Shown here in pieces: positions 16,412-25,663 of a stretch of DNA of 64,000 nt. The translations under genes were made by a program, and so were the position numbers. Source of the stretch: Bacteroidales bacterium UBA1680. Lineage in GTDB: Bacteria; Bacteroidota; Bacteroidia; Bacteroidales; UBA932. Position 1 is the stretch's first letter. Each line of letters starts with the position of its first letter. The stretch is taken from assembly GCA_002320605.1 (NCBI GenBank), contig DCKG01000001.1, positions 41,631 through 105,630 of the forward strand, in the 5' to 3' direction. Under the pieces are notes generated by a model, which saw nothing but the letters and a program-made list of their open reading frames with translations, had not been told where the DNA came from and did not search any database.

Positions 16412-16572
16412 GAAGCTGTTTTGAAATGTTTGCCGCAGTTAATTATAGGGATTTTTCGAGACAGTTTCAATTGCTGAAGAGGGAGCATAGCGGTAGCTAT
16501 GTGACCGATGAAGCAGAAGAGAATGGCCGGAAAGGCACATAAAGAACAAGAGTAAATATTTCAAACAGCTTC
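16412..16572. mobile_element. MITE-like element in the trxB leader
   Basis: The 161-bp segment starts GAAGCTGTTTTGAAATG and ends with the near-complement ATTTCAAACAGCTTC. These terminal inverted repeats of about 19-20 bp differ by one indel and one substitution. It is flanked by TAA on both sides (16409-16411 and 16573-16575), a plausible 3-bp target duplication. It has no coding capacity; inside is a small palindrome around CATAGCGGTAGCTATG. It ends 7 bp before the trxB ATG. The relationship to an IS5-type parent element is a guess. Confidence 0.65.
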
Positions 16573-16579
16573 TAAGTAT

Positions 16580-17503
16580 ATGGAAAATATCAGATGTCTT
16601 ATAATTGGTGGTGGGCCTGCAGGCTACGCTGCCGCAATATATGCTTCTAGGGCAGGACTGTCTCCGGTACTCTATGAGGGACTTGAGCCAGGAGGGCAGC
16701 TCACGACGACGACTAAGGTCGAGAATTACCCGGGCTTCAGGGATGGAGTTGACGCAAACGAACTTATGGGAAACATGAGGGAACAGGCCGTCAGGCTTGG
16801 CGCTGACGTGCGTAGCGGGGTGATAAGCTCCGTTGACCTGTCTTCCAGGCCTTTTCATGTGAAAGTCGATGAAGACTCTGAGCTGGTCGCTGATGCTTTG
16901 ATCATCGCGACCGGAGCGACGGCTAAATATCTAGGCCTGCCGTCCGAGGAAAAGTACAAAGGCATGGGGGTTTCTGCTTGCGCTACTTGCGACGGATTCT
17001 TCTACAGGAACAAGGCCGTAGCCGTAGTCGGGGGTGGGGACACTGCTTGCGAGGAGGCGACCTACCTGTCGAATCTTTGCAGCAAGGTCTACATGATAGT
17101 CCGCAGGGATGTCTTCAGGGCTTCTCAGGCCATGCAGGAGCGGGTGAATAATGCGAAGAACATCGAGGTCCTCTGGAACTGCAGCACGCAAGAAGTGCTG
17201 GGTGATGGGAACGGGGTGACTGGCGTTCGAATACTTAGGAAAGATGGTAAGGTTTTTGATATTCAAGTCGACGGCTTTTTCCTGGCCATCGGTCATCACC
17301 CGAATTCCGACATGTTCGTGCAGTGGGTCAAGACCGACGAGAATGGCTACATCGTAACAGACGGCAAGAATTCTCAGACAAACGTTGAAGGAGTTTTTGC
17401 GGCCGGGGATGTTCAGGATCCGAGATACAGGCAGGCCATCACAGCTGCTGCGTCTGGCTGCCGGGCTGCCTTGGATGTTGAGAAATTCCTGCTGTCGCAT
17501 TAG
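16580..17503 (+). CDS. trxB: Thioredoxin reductase
   Basis: The 307-residue flavoprotein has the FAD motif IGGGPAGYAAA (residues 9-19), the redox-active CATC at 134-137, the NADPH motif VGGGDTACEEA (about 150-160) and a C-terminal FAD motif VFAAGDVQD. It reduces thioredoxin with NADPH in the cytosol. All catalytic residues are present and the length is usual. It is followed by bamD after 19 bp, so trxB-bamD-rpoZ-recN form one transcription unit. The start codon stands 7 bp after a MITE-like insertion, so its 5' leader comes from that element. Confidence 0.97.
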   Translation: MENIRCLIIGGGPAGYAAAIYASRAGLSPVLYEGLEPGGQLTTTTKVENYPGFRDGVDANELMGNMREQAVRLGADVRSGVISSVDLSSRPFHVKVDEDSELVADALIIATGATAKYLGLPSEEKYKGMGVSACATCDGFFYRNKAVAVVGGGDTACEEATYLSNLCSKVYMIVRRDVFRASQAMQERVNNAKNIEVLWNCSTQEVLGDGNGVTGVRILRKDGKVFDIQVDGFFLAIGHHPNSDMFVQWVKTDENGYIVTDGKNSQTNVEGVFAAGDVQDPRYRQAITAAASGCRAALDVEKFLLSH

Positions 17504-17522
17504 AATGCGAAATATTAATAAT

Positions 17523-18389
17523 ATGTCTAAGTCTTTCAAGATATTCATTGCTGCGGCAGTTATGATTGCCGCTCTTACGTCTTGCAAATCCCAGTTCGAG
17601 GCCCTGCTGAACGGCAGCGACGTGGATGCTAAGTATGCTGCGGCATTCGACTATTTCAATAAGGGAAAATATCAGAAGGCTGCTCAGCTGTTCGAATCTC
17701 TTTCGGTACTGACCAATGGCACTGCCAGAGACGACACGGTGCAATATTACTGGGGCCTAAGCAATTATAGGTACAAGGATTATTATACGGCTGAGACTAA
17801 TTTGGCGAACTTCCTGACAAATTTCCCGAACAGCCCGTTCGCGCAGGACGCGGCATTCCTCAGGATTGACTGTCTTTACCGCTCCACCTATCGTTACGAG
17901 CTGGATCAGAACCCTACGAGAAATGCTATCGCAGTGATCAATCAATATCTGGTAGATAATCCAGACTCGCCTCATAGGACAATCTGCGAGAACATGCTGA
18001 AAAACCTTAACGAGAGGCTGGACAAGAAGGCGTTCGAAAATGCGAAGCTTTATTATAACATGGAGTATTACAAGGCCGCATGGACAGCTTTTAAGAATAT
18101 ATTGAAAGATGACGCTGACAATATTTACCGAGAGGACATTCTTTATTATCTCGCTAAATCCTCGTACAAATATGCCAGCATGAGCGTCGAGTCCAAGCAG
18201 AAGGATCGTTACCTGACGTTCGTCGATGACTATTACAATTTCATAGGGGAATATCCTGACTCAAGGAACAGGAAGGAGCTTTCTCATTATTACGATAGGG
18301 CTCAGAAGGTATTGGGCAGATATTCTGGCACCGAAGCTGATTTGGAGGTGAAGGAAAAGGACTTTAATCGCGATAATGAAAAAAAATGA
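17523..18389 (+). CDS. bamD: Outer membrane assembly lipoprotein BamD
   Basis: The protein has 288 residues from the ATG at 17523; a longer open frame overlaps trxB and is not used. The signal peptide ends in the lipobox LTSC, so the protein is lipidated. TPR-type helices follow, with YFNKGKYQKAAQLFESL, DAAFLRIDCLYRS and FLTNFPNSPF typical of the BamD/YfiO family. It works with BamA (25664-28291) to insert beta-barrel proteins in the outer membrane. It is the second gene of the trxB-bamD-rpoZ-recN group. The stop overlaps a 12-codon chance frame that I do not count as a gene. Confidence 0.9.
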   Translation: MSKSFKIFIAAAVMIAALTSCKSQFEALLNGSDVDAKYAAAFDYFNKGKYQKAAQLFESLSVLTNGTARDDTVQYYWGLSNYRYKDYYTAETNLANFLTNFPNSPFAQDAAFLRIDCLYRSTYRYELDQNPTRNAIAVINQYLVDNPDSPHRTICENMLKNLNERLDKKAFENAKLYYNMEYYKAAWTAFKNILKDDADNIYREDILYYLAKSSYKYASMSVESKQKDRYLTFVDDYYNFIGEYPDSRNRKELSHYYDRAQKVLGRYSGTEADLEVKEKDFNRDNEKK

Positions 18390-18445
18390 AACAATTCGCT
18401 AAAGCAGATGCGTACAAAAAATAGAGTAAATTAAGCATTAGATAA

Positions 18446-18811
18446 ATGGAAATTAGTAAGAAAGTACCTCAGGACACTATCACAAGGGACGTGAAGTATT
18501 TGGCGGAGCCTACGGGCAATCTTTACGAGACATGCGTAATCCTTTCCAAGAGAGCGAATCAGATTTCGTTGGCGGAGAAGAAAGAACTCGCCAAGAAACT
18601 GGAGGAATTCAAGAACGAAAGGGATACTATGGACGAGGTGTTCGAGAACAAGGAGCAGATAGAAATCTCTAAATATTACGAGAAGCTGCCGAAACCTGAT
18701 CTAATCGCTATTCAGGAATTTGAGGATGGCGAGCTCTACTACAGGAAGGCTGGAGCAGAAGAAGAGAATGGTCCTGTTAAAGACGAGCCGAAAGAAACTG
18801 ACGCCGAATAG
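18446..18811 (+). CDS. rpoZ: RNA polymerase omega subunit (Bacteroidota type)
   Basis: The 121-residue protein has the TRDVKYLAEPTGNLYE and ILSKRANQIS segments that match the Rpb6/omega core, and the FENKEQIEISKYYEKLPKP stretch found in Bacteroidota omega. The last 25 residues are acidic and disordered. It helps assemble and stabilise RNA polymerase. It follows bamD by 56 bp and precedes recN by 9 bp. The arrangement bamD-rpoZ-recN recalls other Bacteroidales, where coaBC often lies between rpoZ and recN; here it is absent. The function call rests on the conserved core. Confidence 0.85.
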   Translation: MEISKKVPQDTITRDVKYLAEPTGNLYETCVILSKRANQISLAEKKELAKKLEEFKNERDTMDEVFENKEQIEISKYYEKLPKPDLIAIQEFEDGELYYRKAGAEEENGPVKDEPKETDAE

Positions 18812-18820
18812 TTTACGGCG

Positions 18821-20503
18821 ATGCTGAAATCCCTTCAGATCAGCAACTATGCATTGATAGACTCTCTGGATGTTTCTTTTCCAGAGGGTCTCATCATTAT
18901 TTCTGGGCAGACGGGCGCGGGAAAATCCATATTGCTTGGCGCTTTGTCTCTTCTGCTTGGCGCAAAGGCCGAGTCTTCAGCAATAGGCGGCAGCGCTGAC
19001 TCCTGCGTAGTGGAGGCGGTGTTCAGCATTCCAGCTTCAGACAGCGTCTTGATGGGAATAATTGCTGAGAATGATTTAGCGTGCGAAGATGGCGAGCTGA
19101 TTCTTCGCCGAGTCGTTAACAAGTCTGGCCGCTCCAGGTCTTTCGTAAACGACTCTCCTGTCAGCTTGCAGATTCTGCAGTCTATAGGGACGAGGCTCGT
19201 GGACATTCATTCCCAGCATCAGACTCTGCTGCTTTCCGATCACGAGTTCCAGCTATCGCTCCTGGACCACTATGCTGGTTGCGATAGTCTCCTGACTGAC
19301 TGCGCTTCGACATATTCAAATATTAAAAACCTTGAATCGCAGCTCTCTGATGTCAATTCGAGGCTCTATGTCCTTTCAGAAGAGAGGGAATACACCGAGG
19401 CTAGGCTGGAAAAGCTAGAGAAGGCAAAGCTTCAGGAGGGAGAGTTGGAATCGCTTGAGGCTGAGCAGAAGCAACTTGCTAACGCTGAGGAAATAAAGGA
19501 GAGTCTGGGAGCCGCAGAAAGCATATTCAATGGGGAATATTCTGACGGAGAGCAGGTTTCAATAGTCTCGGCTCTTAAAGAGGCTCAGAAGAGTTTGGAG
19601 AAAATTCAAAATTTTGTGCCTGAGGCGGCTTCGCTTGCGAGGAGGATAGAGACTTCTCGCCTGGAACTTTCGGACATAGAGCAAGAAGTGTCCGCCGCTA
19701 ATGACGGAGTGTCTCTTTCTGAGGACAGTCTGAATGCAGTTGAGGACAGGCTGTCGCTCCTGTATGATTTAATGAAGCAGTATGGGGCTTCGAATGTGAC
19801 TGAATTGATAGCGAAGCGGGATGCCCTTTCTCAGAAGCTGTTCGATTCCACTTCTTTAGATGAGCGTCGGCAGGCATTAGAAAAAGAGATAGAGTCGGAG
19901 AAAAAAATATATGATGGAATATGTTCCACCCTCCATTCCAAGAGGCAGAAAGCCGTTCGCCCATTCTCTAACAAGGTCATGGAGCCCGTGCGGTCTCTTG
20001 AATTGGAGCATGCGATTTTCGACGTTCAAATTTCTCCTGCGATGCCATCGAAAAATGGAAAAGATGCCGTCAGATACCTCTTTTCTTCGACTGGAAACGA
20101 CCCTTTGGATCTCAGTCGCTGCGCTTCGGGGGGCGAAATGTCTCGTTTGATGCTATGCCTGAAGGCCATGATGGCCAAATTCGTGAACATGCCGACTCTC
20201 ATCTTCGATGAGATAGATTCCGGAGTGTCAGGCAGCGTTGCTGATAAAATGGGAAAGATGATTTGCGACATGGGTGGTGACATGCAGATATTCGCCATTA
20301 CCCACCTGCCACAAGTCGCTTCGAGGGGCAATGCCCATTATCTTGTTGAAAAGGAATATAATGCATTGGGTACAAAATCATATTCATCCATTCGTCAGAT
20401 TTCCGGAAATGACAGAGTGATGGAGATAGCTAGGATGCTGAGCGGAGAAAAGATAACCCCAGCCGCAATCGCAAATGCTAGATCCCTTCTCGCAGGAAGG
20501 TAG
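18821..20503 (+). CDS. recN: DNA repair ATPase RecN
   Basis: The 560-residue SMC-like protein has Walker A SGQTGAGKS (about 31-39), a long coiled coil over roughly 150-370, the ABC signature SGGEMSRLMLCLKAM and Walker B LIFDEIDSGVSG, all typical of RecN. It acts in repair of double-strand breaks. It starts 9 bp after rpoZ and ends 6 bp before the stop of the convergent LysM protein gene. Length and motifs are normal for the family. Confidence 0.95.
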   Translation: MLKSLQISNYALIDSLDVSFPEGLIIISGQTGAGKSILLGALSLLLGAKAESSAIGGSADSCVVEAVFSIPASDSVLMGIIAENDLACEDGELILRRVVNKSGRSRSFVNDSPVSLQILQSIGTRLVDIHSQHQTLLLSDHEFQLSLLDHYAGCDSLLTDCASTYSNIKNLESQLSDVNSRLYVLSEEREYTEARLEKLEKAKLQEGELESLEAEQKQLANAEEIKESLGAAESIFNGEYSDGEQVSIVSALKEAQKSLEKIQNFVPEAASLARRIETSRLELSDIEQEVSAANDGVSLSEDSLNAVEDRLSLLYDLMKQYGASNVTELIAKRDALSQKLFDSTSLDERRQALEKEIESEKKIYDGICSTLHSKRQKAVRPFSNKVMEPVRSLELEHAIFDVQISPAMPSKNGKDAVRYLFSSTGNDPLDLSRCASGGEMSRLMLCLKAMMAKFVNMPTLIFDEIDSGVSGSVADKMGKMICDMGGDMQIFAITHLPQVASRGNAHYLVEKEYNALGTKSYSSIRQISGNDRVMEIARMLSGEKITPAAIANARSLLAGR

Positions 20504-20509
20504 AAAAAT

Positions 20510-22216
20510 CTATTCTACAATCTCAATCGAGTAATCTGGCGCATAAATGACGCGTCTTGTCGCCGTGTTGGCATAACCGCCACCTGGCTTCCTCACGTAG
20601 TCGAAATTAGACTGCAATCCGTTCATCGTGAAGGCATCAATCATCCTAGGCCATTTTTTACCGTATTTAGATGCCAAAGTTGAGAATTGCCTCATCAAGT
20701 CGTATCCCTGGAACGAGAAATGGCTCGGCTCTGCCTTGAATAGGTCTCTATATGAAAGAGTGAATTCTTGAACTTGAGCAGAGCTATAATCAACCTCTGA
20801 AGCGACGCTTGCGTGAAGCTTCACACCATGCAGCTGTTTCATCTCTATTGTATTGAATGTTCGGATTTTAGCATTAGTGTACAAAGCTATGTCCTTCCCC
20901 GAGACAGAAAGGATGTACAAACTCTTCACTATCTGGTTCATGAATGACTCGCTATCAGAGGTCGTGATAACCCTTGTAGTTCCTTCAGTGCTCAGATTCC
21001 CAGCCAGTTTCTCGGAAAGTCTCGCTGCTTCGAGAACATTCACGGAAACATTGGTAAAATTTATGCCAGAATGGCTCATTAAGTTAGATAAATAAGAGCC
21101 ATAGCCCTTTGCGTTGCCACTCTGCGAGATGAGGATTGCTTTGTCGCCTTTCTTTAAGTCGGTCTTCAGCCATTGGACAGCGTCGTTTATTTGTGCTTCG
21201 ACCGAGGCAGGAGCCTGGATAAAGTTCTTGACGGAATCTGCGAGGGCTTCTGCCATCCTGTCGGCGGGGGAGATGATCCAAGATTCCCCATCGCTTATCG
21301 CAGCGGCTCTGGCAAGGTTGGCTTTCGCTACAGGCCCAAGAACGAAATCATTATCCTGGAAAATGCCAGATGGCAGATGCCCGTTATCGTAATCATATGC
21401 GCTTATGTCTATCTTTGCTCCTTCATTGCCCAGATCTCTGGCTGCCATGAGAGCGCCGCAGTAGAAATCCATCACTAGCTGCCTGTCTGTAGTCTTCGAG
21501 ATATTGAATGGCATTAAGATGGCAGCGTGCACTTGATGGTTGCCGGCATTGCTTAGTATCTCTGAGATGCTTTCCTCTTGAACTTCCGTGCTGGTTTTAA
21601 TCTCTTCCGGTTCTTTTTCCGCCGTCTCTAAGTTCGTTAGCGTGACATTCTCCCACTTCTTGTGGTCGCGAGGTATCTTAAGCACCTGACGGCGCTTGAC
21701 CTTCTGGCTCTCAAGCCCATTAATATTAATGATGGAAAGTTTTGAGACCTTGTACTTTCGGGCTATTGAATTAAGGTCTTCATACCATTTCACTGTATGG
21801 AAGAAATATTCATCCTTCGATGGCTGCGGACTGACATTTTCAGGCTTTTGTTCTTCGACAGGCTTTTCTACCGTCTCCTTTTTCTCTTCCTCGGGAGTTT
21901 TCTCTGATTCCTGCTCTTCAGTAAGATTCTTAATAGGAATTAGCAGAATCTGATTCTTCTTAAGCCCTTCCATGTCGAGATGTAGCGTAGGGTTAGCGTC
22001 GAAAAGTTCTTGCTGGGTCACATTGTAAGCCTTACAGATGGAATAAATTGTCTGTTTCTCTTTAACGATATGCGAGTAATATGTAGTCCCATGATAGCGA
22101 ACCTTCTCTTTCGAGATTTCAACTTTCGGAGCCTGATATTCCTGAGCCTTGGAGATGGCGGCAGAGGCTGCCATAAGGCACAGGGCGGCAAGTGAGCATA
22201 TTAGTATTCTATTCAT
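20510..22216 (-). CDS. LysM protein with periplasmic-binding-like domain
   Basis: The 568-residue protein has a signal peptide (cleavage near SKAQE) and two LysM repeats (about 48-97 and 136-182) joined by a Glu/Pro-rich linker. A C-terminal type I periplasmic-binding fold (HAAILMPFN, GPVAKANLARAA) resembles amino-acid ABC substrate-binding proteins. Such fusions are common in Bacteroidota and may anchor a ligand sensor to peptidoglycan; the ligand is unknown and no ABC permease is nearby. The start overlaps the upstream glycosyltransferase gene by 8 bp, so they are coupled in the ompH-GT-LysM operon. Confidence 0.8.
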   Translation of the reverse strand: MNRILICSLAALCLMAASAAISKAQEYQAPKVEISKEKVRYHGTTYYSHIVKEKQTIYSICKAYNVTQQELFDANPTLHLDMEGLKKNQILLIPIKNLTEEQESEKTPEEEKKETVEKPVEEQKPENVSPQPSKDEYFFHTVKWYEDLNSIARKYKVSKLSIININGLESQKVKRRQVLKIPRDHKKWENVTLTNLETAEKEPEEIKTSTEVQEESISEILSNAGNHQVHAAILMPFNISKTTDRQLVMDFYCGALMAARDLGNEGAKIDISAYDYDNGHLPSGIFQDNDFVLGPVAKANLARAAAISDGESWIISPADRMAEALADSVKNFIQAPASVEAQINDAVQWLKTDLKKGDKAILISQSGNAKGYGSYLSNLMSHSGINFTNVSVNVLEAARLSEKLAGNLSTEGTTRVITTSDSESFMNQIVKSLYILSVSGKDIALYTNAKIRTFNTIEMKQLHGVKLHASVASEVDYSSAQVQEFTLSYRDLFKAEPSHFSFQGYDLMRQFSTLASKYGKKWPRMIDAFTMNGLQSNFDYVRKPGGGYANTATRRVIYAPDYSIEIVE

Positions 22217-23342
22217 TTCCGTTCAAGCTTTGGGAAAACTGTAAAAGTTTCAAAGTAAATGATTTCCAAGAGAGCCGTGCTTTCTCTGAACGAATGCTTT
22301 CGGAAAAACTTTCCCGCAGGTTTTCGTCGCTGAAATACCTGCGTATCTCCTTCAGGATGCTCTCTTCATCGGGCTTGTCAGCGACAAGTCCTGTGCCAGA
22401 AGTTCCTACTGATTCTTTCAGGCCGCCCACGTCGGTGACGACCATAGGCACTTCGAAATGGCAGGCAATGGCGCTTATGCCGCTCTGGGTCGCGGATCTG
22501 TAAGGTAGGACTGCCAAGTCAGCCGCTGAAAAATATTCCTTTACCTCGGAGTCTTTAATATAATGAGTGAAGCAGTGTATTCTATCTTTTGCCGGTGACT
22601 CATCTATTATTTCCTGGTATTGCTCGAATGGGCCGTATGGCTCACCGGCCACGATTAGCTGATAACTGTCGTCCAGCTGGCCGAATGCCCTGAGGAGTAT
22701 GTCCAATCCTTTATATCCCCTTATGAGACCGAAGAATAGCAGGTTCTTCTTACCATGTTCCAGCCCTAGAGTATTCTCTGCCTCCTCTTTAGGCAACTTC
22801 TCTCCGAAATGGGAATATATCGGGTGAAAAAGCGTTATGTATCGTGCCGCTGGGCTCAGCTTCTTTAAATCAACGGCTACCTCGTCGCAGAGGGTTATGT
22901 TGCCGGTGCAGCCTGACAAAAAATATTTCGTGAGTGGCGCATCGAAGAACTTAGGCTCATGAGGGATTACATTGTGCAGGATTGAGACGACTATGCAATG
23001 CTTTGAGAGCCCCTTGGCGACATATCCTAGCGAAGGGGCAAGGAACGACATCCAATAACTGATGATGACGAGGTCTGGCTTCCATTCCCGGATGGCTTTC
23101 AAAGTCTTCCTATAAGTGAAAGGATTCACGGTATCAAGCAGACGCACGCTTTCAATAGGCGCTGCCTCATCGTCGGCAGTTACATACTGGGTCTTGCCAG
23201 GGAAGAGGAACTGAGGGTATTGGCGCTTGAAGTTGAAAGCTTTTACAGTTTCCGTCTTGCCCAGTTCCAGGAAAAGATTCGCGTTGAACTGAGCTATCCC
23301 TCCTCTGTAAGGGTAGAAACAAGATAGAAAGGCTATCCTCAA
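22209..23342 (-). CDS. Glycosyltransferase family 4 protein
   Basis: The 377-residue GT-B fold protein has the N-terminal FYPYRGGIAQFN acceptor loop, the LLFFGLIRGYKGLDILLRAF hinge, and the donor-site segment ISAIACHFEVPMVVTDVGGLKES in place of the usual EX7E context. Relatives transfer sugars to lipid or glycan acceptors in the cytosol. The start is a TTG at 23342: no ATG lies near, and MRIAFLSCFYP is the expected N-terminus. It begins 6 bp after ompH and overlaps the LysM gene by 8 bp. The sugar and acceptor are unknown. Confidence 0.85.
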   Translation of the reverse strand: MRIAFLSCFYPYRGGIAQFNANLFLELGKTETVKAFNFKRQYPQFLFPGKTQYVTADDEAAPIESVRLLDTVNPFTYRKTLKAIREWKPDLVIISYWMSFLAPSLGYVAKGLSKHCIVVSILHNVIPHEPKFFDAPLTKYFLSGCTGNITLCDEVAVDLKKLSPAARYITLFHPIYSHFGEKLPKEEAENTLGLEHGKKNLLFFGLIRGYKGLDILLRAFGQLDDSYQLIVAGEPYGPFEQYQEIIDESPAKDRIHCFTHYIKDSEVKEYFSAADLAVLPYRSATQSGISAIACHFEVPMVVTDVGGLKESVGTSGTGLVADKPDEESILKEIRRYFSDENLRESFSESIRSEKARLSWKSFTLKLLQFSQSLNGNE

Positions 23343-23348
23343 GGCTGA

Positions 23349-23993
23349 TTATTTTGTGGTGTCCGCAGGAGATGTGATCCCTTTAGCCTTATTCTTCACG
23401 TACTCGTCGTTCAGGCCAGCTATGATTTCATCAGTGATGTCCAGGCTAGGATCGCCGACTGCTACAGGAGCAGGAAGAACGCTTCCCTGAGTGCTAATGA
23501 TCATGGCGTATTTTTTCTCCTCGTTGAGTTTCTGCAGGTATGTGTTTATGGCATCGCCAATTTTATTCATCATGACGCTCTGCTCCTCGGCGATTTCCTG
23601 CTGTTTCTGATTCGTGTAGTTGTTGAAGCTGTTCTGCTGCTCTTGGAGCCTCTGATTTCTCTGCTCGGCGACTGAACGAACCAGAACGCCTTTGTCGAGG
23701 TCTGACTGGAACTTGTTCACATCGTTTTGAAGCTTGGCGCCTCTGCGGTTCACTTCTTCCTGAATGCCCTGGATCTTGGTCTCAACCACGCTGCGAAGGT
23801 CATTCGCCATGTCATATTCATTGAGAACCCTATCCAGGTCGAACCATACTATCGATCCCTGCTGCGCTGCCTCTCCGGCAGGAGTGCTAGCTTTGGTAGT
23901 TCTGCGGCCTCCGTTGCTGGTGAGCATGACGATTCCTAATGCTAATGCTACGACGAGCGAAATGACGCTCAGAATTAGTGGTGTTTGTTTCAT
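23349..23993 (-). CDS. OmpH/Skp family periplasmic chaperone-like protein
   Basis: The 214-residue protein has an N-terminal membrane anchor or uncleaved signal (residues 5-27). The OmpH domain begins IVWFDLDRVLNEYDMANDL, and a long Gln/Asn/Glu coiled coil fills residues 75-150. Skp-type proteins hold unfolded outer membrane proteins in the periplasm. A second Skp-like gene lies at 28344-28943. It heads the minus-strand operon with the glycosyltransferase and LysM genes, driven by the box at 24030-24037. Confidence 0.8.
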   Translation of the reverse strand: MKQTPLILSVISLVVALALGIVMLTSNGGRRTTKASTPAGEAAQQGSIVWFDLDRVLNEYDMANDLRSVVETKIQGIQEEVNRRGAKLQNDVNKFQSDLDKGVLVRSVAEQRNQRLQEQQNSFNNYTNQKQQEIAEEQSVMMNKIGDAINTYLQKLNEEKKYAMIISTQGSVLPAPVAVGDPSLDITDEIIAGLNDEYVKNKAKGITSPADTTK

Positions 23994-24029
23994 GATATTT
24001 TCTTTTATTCTTAGTTTCTCTTAAACAGA

Positions 24030-24037
24030 CAAAATTA
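24030..24037 (-). promoter_or_regulatory. -7 box of the OmpH operon
   Basis: TAATTTTG on the minus strand lies 37 bp before the ATG at 23993. A second match, TATTTTTG, sits 12 bp further upstream. Confidence 0.55.
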
Positions 24038-24071
24038 AATAAAATATTACAAAAATACCTACCTTAGCGAT

Positions 24072-24914
24072 ATGAATGTTATGAATATAGCAGTTTATAC
24101 TAGAAATCCAGCTCTGAAGGGGGATAAGAGGTTTATTTCTCTTTGCGAGCAATTGGAAAAATGTGGCTTCAGTTTCAGCGAGATTCATTCGAGCGAAGAT
24201 CTCTCTGCCGACACGGGTATGGTTATGAGCTTGGGCGGGGATGGAACTTTTCTTTCGGCTTCGAAACGAGTGGGGGAGAGTGGCGTCCCTATAATAGGAG
24301 TGAACATGGGAAGGGTCGGCTTCCTGTCTGAATATACGCCCGAAGAGGCTGCGGATGCTTTGTCGACGGGGACATATTCAATTGAAGACAGGGCTTTGCT
24401 GAAAGCTTCTGTGGAAGGAGAAATTATTGAATCAGAGAGCTCTTTCTGGCCTTATGCTCTTAACGAAATCTCTGTGCACCGCTCTGGGGCTGCTATTCTA
24501 GGCATCGATGTCGCGGTTAACGGGGATTACGTTCCGACGTATTGGGCAGATGGCCTGCTGGTTTCTACTAGCAGCGGCTCGACGGCATATTCATTGAGCG
24601 TGGGCGGCCCGATCTGCACCCCTGATTCAAAGGTTCTTATCATCGCTCCTATCGCACCTCACAACTTGAATGTGCGCCCTCTTATCGTTCCTGACTCTAC
24701 GAAGATAAAAATTCGGATGCGCTGCCGAGATGAACGTGTTCAGATGTCCATGGATAATCGGAGCCTGATTCTGAGACCAGATGCTGCGATAAGCGTGGAG
24801 GTGGCACAATTTTCGCTCAAGAAAGTGCATCTTGAAAAGTCGAATTTCTTTAAAGCTCTCACTACCAAACTTTTCTGGGGTGAGGATATTAGAAACAACG
24901 TGGATAAACGATGA
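24072..24914 (+). CDS. nadK: NAD kinase
   Basis: The 280-residue protein has the catalytic GGDGTFL motif, NMGRVGFLSEY and the NEISVHR and DGLLVSTSSGSTAYSLS segments of NAD kinase. It phosphorylates NAD to NADP with ATP or polyphosphate in the cytosol. A second ATG three codons in is an alternative start. Its stop overlaps the uppS start by 4 bp, so the two are coupled; BamA follows uppS after a promoter. Confidence 0.95.
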   Translation: MNVMNIAVYTRNPALKGDKRFISLCEQLEKCGFSFSEIHSSEDLSADTGMVMSLGGDGTFLSASKRVGESGVPIIGVNMGRVGFLSEYTPEEAADALSTGTYSIEDRALLKASVEGEIIESESSFWPYALNEISVHRSGAAILGIDVAVNGDYVPTYWADGLLVSTSSGSTAYSLSVGGPICTPDSKVLIIAPIAPHNLNVRPLIVPDSTKIKIRMRCRDERVQMSMDNRSLILRPDAAISVEVAQFSLKKVHLEKSNFFKALTTKLFWGEDIRNNVDKR

Positions 24915-25636
24915 ACTCTGACAGTAACATTCCTACGCACGTCTCCATTATCATGGATGGGAACGGAAGATGGGCGAAACAGAAGGGAAAAGAACGGATT
25001 TACGGTCATGCCGCAGGCGTAGAGAGCGTTAGGGCTTGCGTCGAAGCAGCGGCCGAGAGCGGAGTCAAATATCTCTCGCTCTTTGCTTTTTCCGAGGAGA
25101 ACTGGGGCCGGCCGGATAATGAGGTCTCTGGCCTGATGAGTCTCATGATGCAGTCTATTCAGAATGAGATTCCTTCATTGAAAGAAAAAGGCGTGAAATT
25201 CAAGGTGCTTGGAAACCTTGAGAGGCTATCTTCAGAGCTGCGCGAGGCTATCTCGAAGGCTGAGGCTGATACTGAGTCTGATGAAGGCAAGGAGCCTCTG
25301 CTGACATTAATCGTATTCTTAAGTTATAGCGGGAAATGGGATATTCTTCAAGCCGCTAAAAAAATGGCTTTGGAATGTTCAGGGAATCCTGAAAAAATGG
25401 AATTCCTCGGGGTAGATGATTTCAATCGGTTTTTAGTGACCGAGGGAATTCCAGACCCGGATCTGGTGATAAGAACTTCGGGCGAGAAGAGAATAAGCAA
25501 TTATCTTCTCTGGCAGAGCGCATATTCTGAATTTTATTCAACTGACACTCTTTGGCCTGATTTTGGGAAAGAAAATTTCCTGCTTGCTCTGGAAGAGTAT
25601 GGCAAACGAGACCGCCGATATGGAAAAGTTAAATAA
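24911..25636 (+). CDS. uppS: Undecaprenyl diphosphate synthase
   Basis: This 241-residue cis-prenyltransferase has the catalytic MDGNGRWAKQKG at its N-terminus, the FSEENWGRP substrate segment and the DLVIRTSGEKRISNYLLWQSAYSE region. It makes the C55 lipid carrier for peptidoglycan and surface glycans on the cytosolic face of the membrane. It is coupled to nadK by a 4-bp overlap and sits just upstream of bamA, an order common in Bacteroidota. Confidence 0.96.
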   Translation: MNSDSNIPTHVSIIMDGNGRWAKQKGKERIYGHAAGVESVRACVEAAAESGVKYLSLFAFSEENWGRPDNEVSGLMSLMMQSIQNEIPSLKEKGVKFKVLGNLERLSSELREAISKAEADTESDEGKEPLLTLIVFLSYSGKWDILQAAKKMALECSGNPEKMEFLGVDDFNRFLVTEGIPDPDLVIRTSGEKRISNYLLWQSAYSEFYSTDTLWPDFGKENFLLALEEYGKRDRRYGKVK

Positions 25637-25641
25637 TTGCT

Positions 25642-25649
25642 TATATTTG
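25642..25649 (+). promoter_or_regulatory. -7 box of bamA
   Basis: TATATTTG begins 5 bp after the uppS stop codon. The RNA would start near 25653, 11 or 26 nt before the two candidate BamA starts, giving bamA a promoter besides read-through from nadK-uppS. Confidence 0.6.
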
Positions 25650-25663
25650 CAACTCTGAAATCC

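Noticed and set aside
18385..18423. Twelve-codon frame overlapping the bamD stop
   Set aside because: No composition, promoter or conservation evidence; such frames are expected by chance.
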